DNA from: Amblyomma americanum
Taxonomy: Eukaryota; Arthropoda; Arachnida; Ixodida; Ixodidae
Direction of reading: 5' to 3'
DNA length: 64,000 nucleotides
NCBI RefSeq assembly: GCF_052857255.1
Contig: NC_135505.1
Location: 63,402,149-63,466,148, forward strand
Below are positions 9,741-21,082 of the stretch, one piece after another (the stretch's first letter is position 1; the number at the start of each line of letters is the position of its first letter). A model generated the notes under the pieces. The model saw only the letters and a program-made list of their open reading frames with translations, had not been told where the DNA came from and ran no database searches. A program made the translations under genes and the position numbers.

Positions 9741-12684
9741 AAAGGCAGAATAAGCGGACGACAGATCACAACATTTCAAAACTAAGCGCAGTCATAACGA
9801 TCATGAGAATTGATAATATCACGTAATAAAACAAGTTTCGCCTTCAGGTACGTGGCAGCGGCGTCCACCTGCAAAGAACAGCGCTTTCGCTCAATATTTC
9901 GTGCTTAGCACCGCTAAACCATAAGCTATTTTCACTTACAAATAAGAAGCCGCTTTGTGTTAATCTTTGTTTACCATTCTGTTTCAGTCGTGTTTTCTCT
10001 GTTGACGATTGTAAATGTTGTATGTTTCAGGACTGCCCATGCGCATCTTTTTTTATTATGGTAAAATTATCCAAGCACTTCTTTATGATTTCATGCCATG
10101 CTCGCTTTTTCATTCAAGATTTAATTTCGCCTTGTTGCTCCTGGCTACTTTCTTCATGAAGAGAAAGATAAAGGAAGGGAAAAATTGTGTTTTAACATTA
10201 TAGCCGTGTTAGCTACTGGAGTTTTAAACTCCTATGTACTTTCACACTTCTTTGTCGCGTTTTTGTTGAAAGTTCTTGGCTTCACGGCTTACCATATCGG
10301 TATTGAAACTTTCAGGATCATATGTTTTCTTTCTCGATGTTTCTGTAATTTCTGTGGCATCTCTCTTTCGCCAAGTGTTGATAGTTTTTTAACACAGAGG
10401 TTCCTTTCGTTCTGCGGGTATGTACTCAGGCGTTTAGCGATCCTTCTCATTAAAGATAAGTTCAGTGATTGTTCGCCTTTGTGCCTATCTGTCCTCAATC
10501 CTTGTTTTGCTACGCGCTGTTGAAAACAGTATCTGTTTTTCGCGTCACTCCTCCTTCCTCTCTAGTCGTTTCTTCGTGGCCATGATCAAGAGGCGGACAC
10601 CTGGTAAGAGACACGTAAGAGTGCAATTATAGCCAACGCAGCCAAAATCAAATGGAGATCAAATGCGTTAACACGTCACGTCTCCAACGCTTTCTACAAA
10701 TGCATGTGGCCCGTCTGACAAGCTTGGTTAGGCCGAAAAAGTGAGTTCAGCTGTTTCTGTAGCTTCAGATGCCGGCGCAATGCGCGCTATCGAAATTACC
10801 GGCCGTTCAAGTCACCGGCCGTGCAAGTTTTGAAACTGCGAGTTCTCTCGCACGCTGCCCACCGCTTATCTTGGACACGAACTACCAGCTCGAGCGAGCT
10901 GTGCAAATGACCCTTAATAGTTTTCAAAGGATAAAACTGCTGATGAAAACATTTTTCTCAACACGGCGCTCTTTTGTACCTGGCAGGAGCGAGAGCCGAC
11001 ACACGGCACGTACTAATCCCGGCTCGGGTCTCAAATTTGATGCAGTTATTTTCGGAAATAAGTGCACCTAAACACGGCAATTTATGTACTTTGGTGTAAC
11101 TTCTCCCGGCAGCTGACTATGTTATCGCGGAAAAGATCAACTGCGTGTTAGATTTAGTTAATTATTTCTATGAACTGACTCCGAGCCTAAGGATAACTCT
11201 GTGTATTTCACAAGACAAGCGTAGGCCGCATTAGAACTGATTCGGGCTCCTGCGCATTTTTTTGGCAGAACGTGTTCAGCACAAACCCAATTTTCATTAG
11301 CTTCATTTAGGAGATAAGAAATTGTGAATATTCTTTTTACTAAGTCCGCTTTTATTGATTTTACAGCTTCCTGAAGAATCAATAATCACTCCGACCTTTA
11401 AATTATAGAATAAAAATAATTTGTGCTTATTTCCTTTATGATGTGGCAACAAGGCAGTCAAAATGAGCTGATAAATCTACTCAATGTATGAATGAAAGGA
11501 AGTGCTCCCAACAATGGTTGGGTAGCAGAGAAATCACTGCTTCTCTGCAGGACGTTTTTTCCATGAAACTAATTACGCGCTACTCTTTATACTGACGAGC
11601 CTACAGAGAAGCACGTTATACAAGAGCTTAAATCAAAATACCACTGAAATATTTTTCCAGAAAACATGCATTACTACTATAGCCCCGCAACGCATCTTAT
11701 TAGCGTTCTCTTGATACAAGCTTGTTTCGTGATTAGTAAGAATGCGTCACAATGTCGGCAGAAAATAGTTTGGGGCTACCAACCAGCGTCCAAACACAAA
11801 GGCGATTGGTTTAAAACGACCAAGCCTTCTTCTTCACGGTCGGAAAAAAAGGCACAGCGAAAATTGTGGGTGAGTTTAGGGTGGGGGGGGGGGAGGGGAG
11901 GTCTGTTTAGGTTGGACTCCTCCGTAGGCGCAACCGCCACTGGTGAAAATCGCCACGGGCGCGTATTCTGTTTCAACCAGGCCTTGCCAGCAACTTATTA
12001 ACAGAAGAATTGGCGGGGGAGGGGGGATCATTACGACAGCGACAAGCAGGAAATAAGTGTCCTAAAATGCTTCCATTAGTCAGCCAACTAGCCCGATCTC
12101 AAGCTATACATAACCTCGAAATGGTTCTTTGATACTGTTCTTAACTTTTACGAGCTCTTCGAAGCTTGACATTATAGCAGGCTAACGCGTCGCCCTAATA
12201 AAACTAGAAGTCCAATCTTGATCAATTTAGCGCGTGTGGTGTTGAAGTAAAGCGAGAATCAACTGTAGTTCCTCTGACCGACGGCATCTCTCTTCGTTGT
12301 TTCCATTCCTGATTTTTCAGAACTTGCGCGGGAGGAATCCCTAAATCCTACCGCTTTGTAATCTTAAGGTAGGTTAAACACTATGTGAGGGTGAACGGAA
12401 CAACAGTGCCCGTGTCTTTGAAGCCATACGCATACAGGACAACTCGATGCAAAAGGTACCCATTGCCGCTATTCAGTCATAGCGTTAATTCCGAGCTTAA
12501 GTGACCCCTAAAGTTTTATTGGCTAGCGTAGGATCTCCCGGAAGCATTATGTGCACCACAGACCACGCGAGGCGACTAGCCACTGAGTGAGGCTTCATTT
12601 CAGAGAGGCGATGCTCAAGGCAACCGTCTTTCGACAAGCTCCGCCGTGGAGAGGAATTAACGGAGAGATAAGTGAGAGAACGGG
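9741..12684. other. No gene recognised; G-rich patches
   Basis: Short frames only. The frame at 10185-10523 is phenylalanine- and cysteine-rich without a domain. G-rich patches at 11881-11902 and 12014-12027 have several runs of three or more G and could form quadruplexes. Confidence 0.45.
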
Positions 12685-12770
12685 CAAGAGGTGCCGTAGT
12701 GGAGTCTTTGGTAGTAGTTTCGACCACTTTGGATCATTATTGTGCGCCGAAATAACATCCCGCCAAGCCG
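12685..12770 (-). mobile_element. Degenerate SINE body, family A
   Basis: GTGCCGTAGTGGAG, then TTTCGA, CCACTTTGGAT and a TGTGCGCC block, matches in order the non-tRNA body of the minus-oriented SINE at 25703-25800. The tRNA head is not recognisable. Confidence 0.4.
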
Positions 12771-14752
12771 TAGAGTGGCGACCGCTGTCACCATAGACCT
12801 TCTTTGGTGGTGTCACCGTCCTTGTCATAAAGTCCTTTCTGCGTCTTCCCGATAATAAGCAATGTTGTGGGAGCGCCACGAATGCATCCGCTGCAGAGCG
12901 TCGTGTTCTGAACGCCACATATATGCTTGAGGCCGGAGTTACACACATCCAGTAGGTCTAAGAATGGACGAGCACTCTAGCGACCTTATCCACAAATACA
13001 CTACAGAATATGATGTGGTTTATATTTCGAGTGTTTTACCAGTTGAAGTTGTCGTACAAGCGGATGTGCATGAACTCTAACGTTCCATTAATGTTTTGCG
13101 TCGACGGCGTGCAACTTGACGTTATGAGATGTCTATTTTGCCTGTTGCGAATTGTATTCATGTCTATCCTCCCTGTAACAACGCTCAAAGGATCATTCGA
13201 ATAAAAAAGATTTTAGTGATTGGGAAACAGTGAAGATAAACCACTACTGCTTTTCGTCCGCATTACCACTGGTGTAACCTCCACATACTGTTTAGCAGGT
13301 TAGTAGGGCGGTGGTGTCTTTAATCTAGGTGTCTTTAATCAAGATTATTTTGCAAAGGCAGCTCTTTACAAAAAGATTCGCAGCCATGTTCATGAAAGAG
13401 ATGTGGCTCTCTGAAATGGTAGCCGTAAAATGGGCATTGTGCACACTTCTCTTTGCACTTGGTTGCCACAGCTAACCATGCCTCTCATAACTGCCTATTT
13501 ATCTAGTAGAACTAAGAACATTGTGTTCCGCTGCGTGGACCTTGCACTCCAAAAGTGGGCAAGAAAGTGCCATTGCTGGATCATAAATAAAAGGATTCTG
13601 TTGCCGAAGAGTCATACGATGAAAGTATGCAACTAATGAACCGGCTAAAAGTTCGCAAGTTCCTTCAAAAAGGATGCCGTTCGCCACCAGTGAGAAGTGA
13701 GAAGATTCCAGAGCCGGAAAAACTTCCTCACTGCGAATCACCCGCTTAGGACGCCAATGCATGTGCACCACTTGCTTCAGGCATGTCGAGGAGCTTAGCT
13801 GGTGCGCGGTCGTGTTCTTCAAGAGGCAGGCCTCTCATCCAATACTGACTCGAATTTCCACTTGTAGGTGGCGGAAAAAATTGCCAGTGGCTGAATTTGT
13901 CTAACCCTGGAATTCAAGCGAAAAGCAAGGACGCTTGCAATGCGTCTGAGGCTCGTCCATGGCACCTGCGCCACACGGGCGCGACAGCCGTTCAATATAT
14001 ACCAACACGACCACGTGGCTATGACGTGGTATCACATGGTCTTCCGACACCCCCATCAGATGCCATCACGTGGCTTCACATAACCCCATTGGACGTTCTT
14101 AAGGTCAGGAGTGAAATGTCAACACAAAGGTCACACAGTTTCAAAGCTCAATGGTCAGAAGTCGAAATTTAACTAAAGGTTATGGGTCCTGGTAAAGGGG
14201 CAAGGGCTCGACACCATAACCGTGTCACAAATGGGGACGCAGGGCTAACGTGGTTGCGCTGAAGGCTGTTCAAGGTCATTCTGCGGCCTGCAAGACGACT
14301 GCTTTACCTAGCGTAGTGAAGTTTTGTAGCCATAGCTACATTACGGTAGCATTCCGAGCCTTCAGCGTGGCTGCGCCACTACGATGTCACGTGGCTGGTC
14401 ACGTGGTGCGGAGCTGCTGCCGGCGGTGCGACGCCGTGGCTAATCACGTGGTTCGTCACTTGGCTTGTCACGTGACCAACTTCCACTCAGCCAAGCTGTA
14501 GCTATCGCGTCACTCCAGGTTTAACCAAAGCTAACCCACCGCCGATTTTTTTTCGGTTTCAAAATATTTACGCTTGAAATTTATATGACTTCTTTACTCA
14601 TAACCGGATTTCAGTAACGTTTCATAAAGTTTCTTACTAACAAGTTTTATGCAGAAGTGGCAACTTTAGAATTACAAATAATAAAAGGAAAAAATGAAGA
14701 ACTTCGACAACACTTAACCTACGTTTAAAATTGCATTTGCAGTGATTTATAG
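12771..14752. other. No gene; CACGTG-rich block 14012-14474
   Basis: No coding frame with a domain. Within 14012-14474 the palindrome CACGTG occurs at 14012, 14067, 14388, 14400, 14445 and 14469, mostly inside a TCACGTGG context. The 56 bases before the LTR element show no gene. Confidence 0.5.
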
Positions 14753-14756
14753 GGCA

Positions 14757-15583
14757 TGTTGTGCTCACGCCTCCTTTCTGCAGCGGAATTCGGCGAAGTG
14801 GGGCATGGGGAGGATTCCATGAAGACCACCGCGAGGGTGGGTGAGCCCTCTGGGGGAGACGTGACTGCAGGACTGCCAGAGGGAACGACTACAATAGCGT
14901 TCTCACGTGTTCGAACAGGAATGCCGGAAGCAGCGACGATAGCGTCCCCACGTGTTCAACAGGAATGCCAGCGGCGACCATAAGCGTATTCGTTCCGGTC
15001 CTCGCCACGACGAAGTGCGGTATCAGTGTGGTCCCCTACAGTCACGCTGGATTAGAACAATTGCCCGAGTGCCGCACCTGAGACAGAGCCTCCGCGTTCC
15101 GGTCACCAGTACAAGCTCTTTCGACACCTGCGGGGAGACAGCCTGCATTCCTGTGTCATGCAGATGCCCTCGGGACGCGCGTGCGCGGCCACCTGGAGCC
15201 CACGGGGACGACAACGTGAGCGGATCCTGTTCCCTTTCCCTCGACCGAGCTGCGAAGAAACATCAGGACCGCACTGCCGTGGGTGGTACCATCAGTGCCT
15301 GCGTGTGATTCGACATCATTCTTCGATCTGTATTCCCAAGCTTGGGATCTGGGGAATACGAAGAGTATTTAAGGAGCTGCTGGTTTGATGCCAGGAGAGA
15401 GCCCCCTTCTTGAGAGGTATCAGAGACTCCCGACTCCTAAGAAGCTCTCTTTACTGAGAAGCCCTCTCTGTTGCCCGTACTTGTACATAAGGTAAACAGT
15501 CCTTGTATAAAGTTTTCCCCGTTTTCTTCCTCCGATCGTCCTCGTCTCTTCTCCGGCCCAGTCACGCTACCTGAATCCCAACA
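14757..15583 (+). repeat. 5' LTR of Gmr1-like element
   Basis: It starts TGTTGTGCTCACGC and ends CTGAATCCCAACA, with terminal TGTTG/CAACA inverted repeat. It aligns along its length with 21083-21905. It contains several CACGTG motifs in the U3-like part and a TATA-like TATTTAA at 15366-15372. The target-site copy GGCA precedes it directly. Confidence 0.92.
15366..15372 (+). promoter_or_regulatory. TATA-like box in 5' LTR
   Basis: TATTTAA within GAGTATTTAAGGAGCTGC is conserved exactly in the 3' LTR at 21692-21698. It is the only clear TATA-like element in the LTR, which would put the U3/R boundary some 25-35 bp downstream, near the AGGAGAGAGCCC segment. Placement is inference. Confidence 0.5.
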
Positions 15584-15589
15584 ACTCGA

Positions 15590-15607
15590 TGGCAGCTGTG
15601 GGACGTC
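15590..15607 (+). other. Possible tRNA primer-binding site
   Basis: TGGCAGCTGTGGGACGTC begins six bases after the 5' LTR. It starts with the TGG that would pair with a tRNA CCA end. I could not assign the tRNA. The short gap between LTR and TGG is common in Gypsy elements. Confidence 0.35.
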
Positions 15608-15817
15608 CACGTGAAGTTACCGGCTCCAACGGACCTCGGCAGCTACGGGACTGAAAGGCGTCAGCTATAAATTGGCAGGGTGAGTGCCCAATGTTTTCCA
15701 TTCATTTCGCCGGACCGCAGGTCTAGGGGCGGATTCCTGTTGTCTCGAAAATTGATTTAGGGAAACTGCTTTGTCCACATCAAGCTAGGGCTTTTGATTT
15801 AGTGGGCTTGCTAACGT

Positions 15818-16693
15818 ATGGTGGAACTATCGATGGAGAAGTTAAACGTGCAGGGACTGCTCGAAATTTGCCAGGAGCTGGGGATTTCGCTAGGTTCTGC
15901 GAAAAGAAAAAAAGAAATTCTCGAGGTTATGCGGCATGAGGAGGTGACTACTGAGGAGGTCGACGAGGCTTGGGAAACGATTGTTGGACGCAAAGAAGAT
16001 AAAAAAAGACGGGAGTTGTGCGAGCAGAAAGAAAAAGAAGAGCTTCGGTTGGCTCAAGAGAGACGGGAGTTCCGTGAGGCAGAGTAAAAAGCGAGAGAAC
16101 ATGCTCAAAAAATGAAGGAGCTCGAAATCGCGTAGAACGGAGGGAATATGGCGCGTCTTAGCCCTGTAGCTTCCGTAGAAGAGCAAGGGAGGCAGAGATT
16201 GCAGGATCTCGTCTCACCATACCGCGTGAGAGGCGATATTGCACTATTTTTGGTAAATTTCGAACGCGCATGCGAGAAGGTGCACATCGACAAGATCGCT
16301 TGGTTTGCGAAGTTACTTCCTCTCCTTCCGTGCGAGGCGGCCGAAGTGGTGGCTCGCCTCTCAGGGGAAGAGTGTGATGACTACGACAAGGTAAAGAGCG
16401 CACTGCTTAGAAAGTACCGGCTTTCTGCTGAAGCCTTTAGTCAGCGATTCAGGCAGGCAAATAAAGGCGATGAGTCGCATACTGAATTCGCGTACCGGCT
16501 TAAAGTCTACTTAAACGAGTGGCTTAAGACCGCTGAGGTGCACGAAAGTCATGACAAGGTACTGGAGTGCATCGCACTAGAGCAGTACTATAGCGCGATT
16601 CCAGAAGACCTGATGATATGGCTGCAAGATAGGCTAACAGATATAAACCTAGACAAAGCAGCACTGCTCGCAGACGAGTATTACGTTCGCTGA
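15818..16693 (+). pseudogene. Gag with SCAN-like region (Gmr1-like element)
   Basis: The first ATG after the LTR opens a frame broken by TAA (16085-16087) and a TAG near 16133, and it ends at TGA 16691-16693. The N-terminal 90 codons are highly charged and helical (KRKKEILEVMRHEE, then a Lys/Glu/Arg coiled-coil-like stretch). From 16148 the frame gives a capsid-like helical domain with LLPLLPCEAAEVVARL, YDKVKSALLRKYRLS and DLMIWLQDR. Vertebrate SCAN domains are known to derive from the Gag of Gmr1-like elements, and this helix pattern resembles SCAN. The downstream zinc knuckle and protease are in the same frame, so Gag-NC-PR was once one polyprotein. Membrane or particle assembly is the family role. 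This copy cannot make it. Confidence 0.8.
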
Positions 16694-16771
16694 AACCTCC
16701 AAAGCAAGGCAGGGCACGATAACAGGTTAGGAAAGGGAGAAACCTATTTAAAGAGAATCCCCGACTGAAGG

Positions 16772-17176
16772 GTGCCACCAGCACGCCGGGATCGCCGAAC
16801 AAAGGAAGAGAGGTCAAAAGGAGGAGGTAGCGAAAACAAGATGGAGTCACCGAAATCTGCCGATTCAACGAAACAGCAGGCACCTGGGGCTTGCGCGTTT
16901 GAAACGCGAAAGCCCATTGTCTGCTATAATTGCAACAAGAAGGGTCACATCTCAGTGAACTGCAAACAGCAAAAGATGGCGTACGCGTGCATGCGAGAGT
17001 CGGAGGAAAGCCTTAAATTGCTGGAGCCATACATGCGGGACGTGGTTATAAATGGCAAGAAATTCAGGGCACTGCGGGATTCAGCGACTACCATGGATGT
17101 TGCTCACCCGTCCTGTGTTTCCTCCACGGACTACACCGGCGAATGCGCCTGGATTAAGCAGGTTGCCGTAGAATAG
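16772..17176 (+). pseudogene. Nucleocapsid zinc knuckle and protease (Gmr1-like)
   Basis: The frame contains CYNCNKKGHISVNC, a CX2CX4HX4C knuckle that binds nucleic acid. It is followed after about 60 residues by a retropepsin-like segment KKFRALRDSATTMDVAHP. The catalytic motif expected in this family is D-S/T-G. Here it reads D-S-A, so the aspartyl protease would be impaired. The frame is in phase with Gag and separated from it by TGA codons. After the TAG at 17174-17176 a further in-phase, stop-ridden stretch keeps protease and linker similarity (LPIAKVTLA, TEAAVSANLP). Confidence 0.75.
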
Positions 17177-17720
17177 AGTGTATGCTTGCCTATAGCGAAG
17201 GTGACCCTAGCGCGGACTTTTGGAAGGCTAGACACGGAAGCCGCAGTTAGCGCAAACTTGCCGACACACTTGCCCTCCTGTTTTCGAACAAATTAAAGCA
17301 GCTGCTGATAGAGAAAGGTTTCTCTTTCACCTCTGGCTTGGCTTGCATGGCGCTAACAAGTGCTCGAGCGCGAAAGCTCGCAAAGAAACTCGACTGCGTT
17401 CCGATAAATGAGCAGGCACCGACCACTCTCCTGACCAGCCGGGGGATCCTTGCATAAAAACTGATCCGTCTAAACCGTATGAGCATGACCATGAAGGTGT
17501 TCCCGAACAAGCGGTAGCTCATGAAATCCAAGGAAGTGCCGATTCCGTACAGAATGGGGCAACAGAATCCAACGCGAAGGGTTCGACATTAACACCTGCT
17601 TCGACTTGTTGGGAGGAGTTGACTAAGGTTGATAGGAAAGCACTTATTGCAGAGCAGAAGAACGACCCACCGTTAAGAGCTCTAAGCAATAAGGTGAGCG
17701 ACGGAGTCGCCTGAAAGAAG
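17177..17720 (+). pseudogene. Protease-integrase linker, decayed
   Basis: Translation in mixed frames keeps recognisable pieces such as ALTSARARKLAKKLDCVP and STPASTCWEELTKVDRKAL. These are the sort of hydrophilic linker that precedes the integrase zinc-binding domain. Stops and frame changes break it throughout. Confidence 0.5.
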
Positions 17721-18988
17721 TTGAGCTTTCATGAGAAATCAGGCCTTCAGTACCGGAAATACTGCGACTCAAAGGGACGCGCATATGAGCAACTCCTAGT
17801 GCCTGAGAACTACCGGCGGCAGCTTCTAGAGCTCGCACACGGAAATGCATGGGCGGGCCACCTGAGCATAAAGAAAACAAAAGCTAGATTAGCCCTCGAA
17901 TATTACTGGCCTCGCTGCTGGAAAGATGTAGAACAGCTTGTTAGATCTTGCGACACCTGCCAGCGGGTCGGCAAGTCGACGGATAAATGGAAAGCACCCA
18001 TGACACTTGCTGCCATAATTACAGAGCCGTTTCGGTGTCTTGTAATAGACACTGTCGGCCCACTGCCAGCGTCCAACTCTGGCGGTCGCTACAATCTGAA
18101 CTCACTGTGCGTGGCAACCAAATTTCCCGAGGCCATTCTCTTGAAGGAGCTAACTTCCGCATGTGTTGTAGACGCCCTTTTGTCAATTTTATCTCGCGTG
18201 GTGTTTCCTGCAGAGATACAAAGCGATAACGGGAGCGTGTTCACTAGCTGCTTGACAATAACGTTCTTTGAACGGTGTGGGATTAAAATATTCCGCAGTT
18301 CCATTCACCACCCCCAGTCAAATCCTGTCGAGCGTATGCGCTCAGTGCTAAAGCGGATACTTAGGTCTCTGTGTTTTGAGCATAAGGGGGATTGGGAAGG
18401 CTGCATTCCAGCAGCACTCTTTGAAATGAGATCCGTCCCCCACGAAAGCACAGGATTTAGCCCTGCTGAGCTAGTCTACGGGCGTGACTTGAGGACCCCA
18501 TTGCGCATGCTAAGGGAGTCATGGGAGGGTTACGGAGAGGATCCCTGTGTAGTGGAATACGTCCTGAAACTACTGGAAAGACTTGCGAAAACCAGATACC
18601 TCGTGGAAGCAAATGTCAGAGCAGCGCAGTCACTGTCTAAAGTGTACTACAAAAAATCGGCACGCAAGCGCACCTTTCAACCTGGTGACCAGGTGATGTT
18701 GCTGCGTCCGTCAAAAAGGAACAAGCTTGAGGTGCATTGGGAAGGGCCAGTAAGGTGGTGTCCAAGCTTTCGGACACCAACTATGAGGTCAAATATAAGA
18801 ACAAACATAATCGGATAATCCACAGTAATTTTATGAAGCCTTATGTGCAGCGTCAGGCCATGGTTAACATGGCGCTGAACATGCCAGAGGAAGAGATCTC
18901 AGACATACCTTATGTCATACATGAGGACGAGCAGGCAGCGAATGAGCTGCTAAATTCAATCGATGGAGAGCCACGTTTGTCGGAAAAT
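17721..18988 (+). pseudogene. Integrase (Gmr1-like element)
   Basis: The frame shows the whole integrase. The HHCC zinc domain runs from LAHGNAWAGH to CDTCQR. The DDE core has D in LVIDTVGPLP, D in EIQSDNGSVFTS and E in HHPQSNPVERM, with spacing right for a D,D(35)E enzyme. The C-terminal part contains FQPGDQVMLLRPSKRNKLEV followed by HWEGP. A frameshift near 18740-18760 moves the remaining C-terminus (VVSKLSDTNYEVKYKNKH) into another frame that runs to a TAA at 18989-18991. Integrase inserts the cDNA copy into the host chromosome. It precedes RT here, and the shifted frame continues in phase into the RT, so the ancestor encoded IN-RT as one product. Confidence 0.9.
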
Positions 18989-19000
18989 TAACGAGAAGAC

Positions 19001-19740
19001 ATGAAAAACGTTGTCCGCGACTTTGAGGCGGTGTTTTCAAACAAGCCAGGAAAAACAACCCTCGTCGAAAACGACATTCAGCTGTCCAGCGAACAGCCCA
19101 TCAGGAGCAAACCGTACCGTGTCTCTCCAAGACAAAAAGAAATCATTGAGACGGAGATCCGCCGTATGTGCGAACTTGGCGTCATAGTGTCCTGTGAAAG
19201 TCACTATACGTCACCAATCATTATTGTAGAGATTCCAGGCAATGATTCGAGACCTTGCGTGGACTATCGGAGACTGAATTCAATCACAGTGGACCAGACC
19301 TACCCTATTCCGGACATCGAGGAGAGGGTTGAAACAGTCGTTAAATCAGAATATATATCCACACTGGATTTAGTTCGTGGTTACAGGCAGGTGCAACTAA
19401 CTGAGCGCGCCAGCAGGTACGCAGCATTCGTGACCCCCCTCGGGCACGTTTCGCCCTGTAATGTTGAGCCTTCGCTTGAAAAATTCTCCGTACTGTTTTT
19501 CAAAGTTAATGGACCAAGTGCTGCGGGGACTTTCAGGTTTCGATCTTCCCTACCATGACGACGTGGCCGTTTTCTCACAAAACTGGGAGGAGCACAGTGA
19601 ACGCCTGCGTATTGTGTTGAGCCGACTGCTTGAGGCTGGCTTAACGGTAAGGGGGGGGGGGGGGATGCCACCTGGGGTGCGCCGAAGTGATCTATCTTGG
19701 GCACGTGGTTGGATGAGGATAACGCACACCTGCAGAATTT
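19001..19740 (+). pseudogene. Reverse transcriptase (Gmr1-like element)
   Basis: A Ty3/Gypsy-type RT. It has QPIRSKPYRVSPRQKEIIETE, then PCVDYRRLNSITV, the catalytic motif A as STLDLVRGYRQVQLTE, and motif C as YHDD (about 19549-19560, in a second frame). A frameshift lies between about 19440 and 19500. A run of 14 G (19651-19664) breaks the downstream frame. The usual motif C in Gypsy RTs is Y(L/I/V)DD, so YHDD is a variant or a mutation. Confidence 0.88.
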
Positions 19741-20360
19741 AAAGTGGCTGCCGTGGTGGAGTACCGTCGCCTTACCACAAAATCGGAACTCAGGGTTTTT
19801 CTTGGCCTAGCAGGCTATTATCAACATTAGGTAAAGGGCTACTCTGATTTAGCCAGCCCCCTGACAGACGCGCTGAGAAAAAGTGAGCCTGCCAATCTTT
19901 CTTGGGACCAAAAGAAAGAGAAGGCATTTCAGAGTCTGAGAACGGCCCTAAGCGAGCGCCCAAAACTGGCTGCGCCAGATTTCTCGAAACCCTTCATCAT
20001 AAAATGTGATGCCAGCGACCGCGGGTTAGGCGCTATTCTTTTCCAGGAAAGCGATGGTAGGCACACACGGCCTGTACTTTAATTGAGCAGCAAGCTCAGC
20101 GCGCGGGAAGAGGCGTATAGCACGTCTGAAAAAAATGCGCATGCCTCGTTTGGGCGATAGACAAACTGGCATGCTACGTCTACGGGTCCCGTTTCACAGT
20201 AGAAACGAACCATTGCCCTTTGACTTGGCTGCACAATATGTCGCCCAAAAATGGTCGTGTACTAAGGTGGAGCCTGGCACTCCAGCACCACAGCTTCGAG
20301 GTTCGCTACAAGAGAGGCAAGCTCCAAACAAATGCCGACGGGCTAAGCCGAGCCTTTTAG
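19741..20360 (+). pseudogene. RNase H domain and pol C-terminus (Gmr1-like)
   Basis: After RT, pieces of the connection read LAGYYQH and SDLASPLTDALRK. The RNase H begins FIIKCDASDRGLGAILFQ (first catalytic Asp in CDAS) and continues LSSKLSAREEAYSTSEKNA. The end is the characteristic KRGKLQTNADGLSRAF followed by TAG at 20358-20360. In-frame stops (TAG after YYQH, TAA after RPVL) and frame changes inactivate it. No integrase follows, which confirms that the element order is not the ordinary Gypsy order. Confidence 0.85.
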
Positions 20361-21082
20361 CTAGTAAAGATTTTAGAAAAGGGGATGTCCACCAAATTTG
20401 TAGTTTAGGAGGTTTATTTCATATTCTCTTCCTAATGGAGAGCCCTTATCTCCCACTTTCTTCGCAGTAATGTTGTTCATAATCAGGTAACATTCATAGG
20501 AGTACGTTTCCTTATTTCGGGCAAGGATAAGTAAGAGTGAGTGGTGTAACGTACCTTGACTCTAGGTATTGGGGCGGGGAAAATTGAACGCCACGTCGAC
20601 CAAATCAAGTCACCTATTCCCGTACCGCGTGCCCTCTAAGCACCAACCTGATTTCATTTAGCGAATTTTTTTTCCTATCCAAGTGCGCCTCTAGCAGGAG
20701 CACACGCCTTGGACAGGTGCCCTGTCAATACTACTCGTCGGGAGACACCAAGAGTTCATTCAGGCAAACCATTTGATCTTTCAAGTTTTAGATGAAGTTT
20801 TTGATAAGTACAGTTTTGGCCCTGAGTTTCGGTCTGGCGGGATGAGTGCGTTCTGAGGGCACGTGCTTTTGTCAGGTGTGGTTTGGCGTCTGTGATCCCT
20901 TTTGGATAGCATTGCAGAGAATTTACCAAAACGGCCATCTGACGAGGGGAAGCGATGCCGAGCTTCGGCACTGAAGGTCATCAGAAGACTCCCAAAGAGC
21001 ATATGGTTCCTGGCACGCCCAGTCAGCCGAGCTACGTGCGAGCAGTTCATCTTCCGGGCGCAATATCTGGCGGTGGGGGTGC
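20361..21082 (+). other. Internal 3' untranslated region of the LTR element
   Basis: No coding similarity. The segment just before the 3' LTR (GGCGGTGGGGGTGC) is a weak polypurine-tract candidate immediately 5' of 21083. Confidence 0.55.

Noticed and set aside
12595..12948. A 117-codon minus-strand gene
   Set aside because: It overlaps a degenerate SINE body and has no domain.
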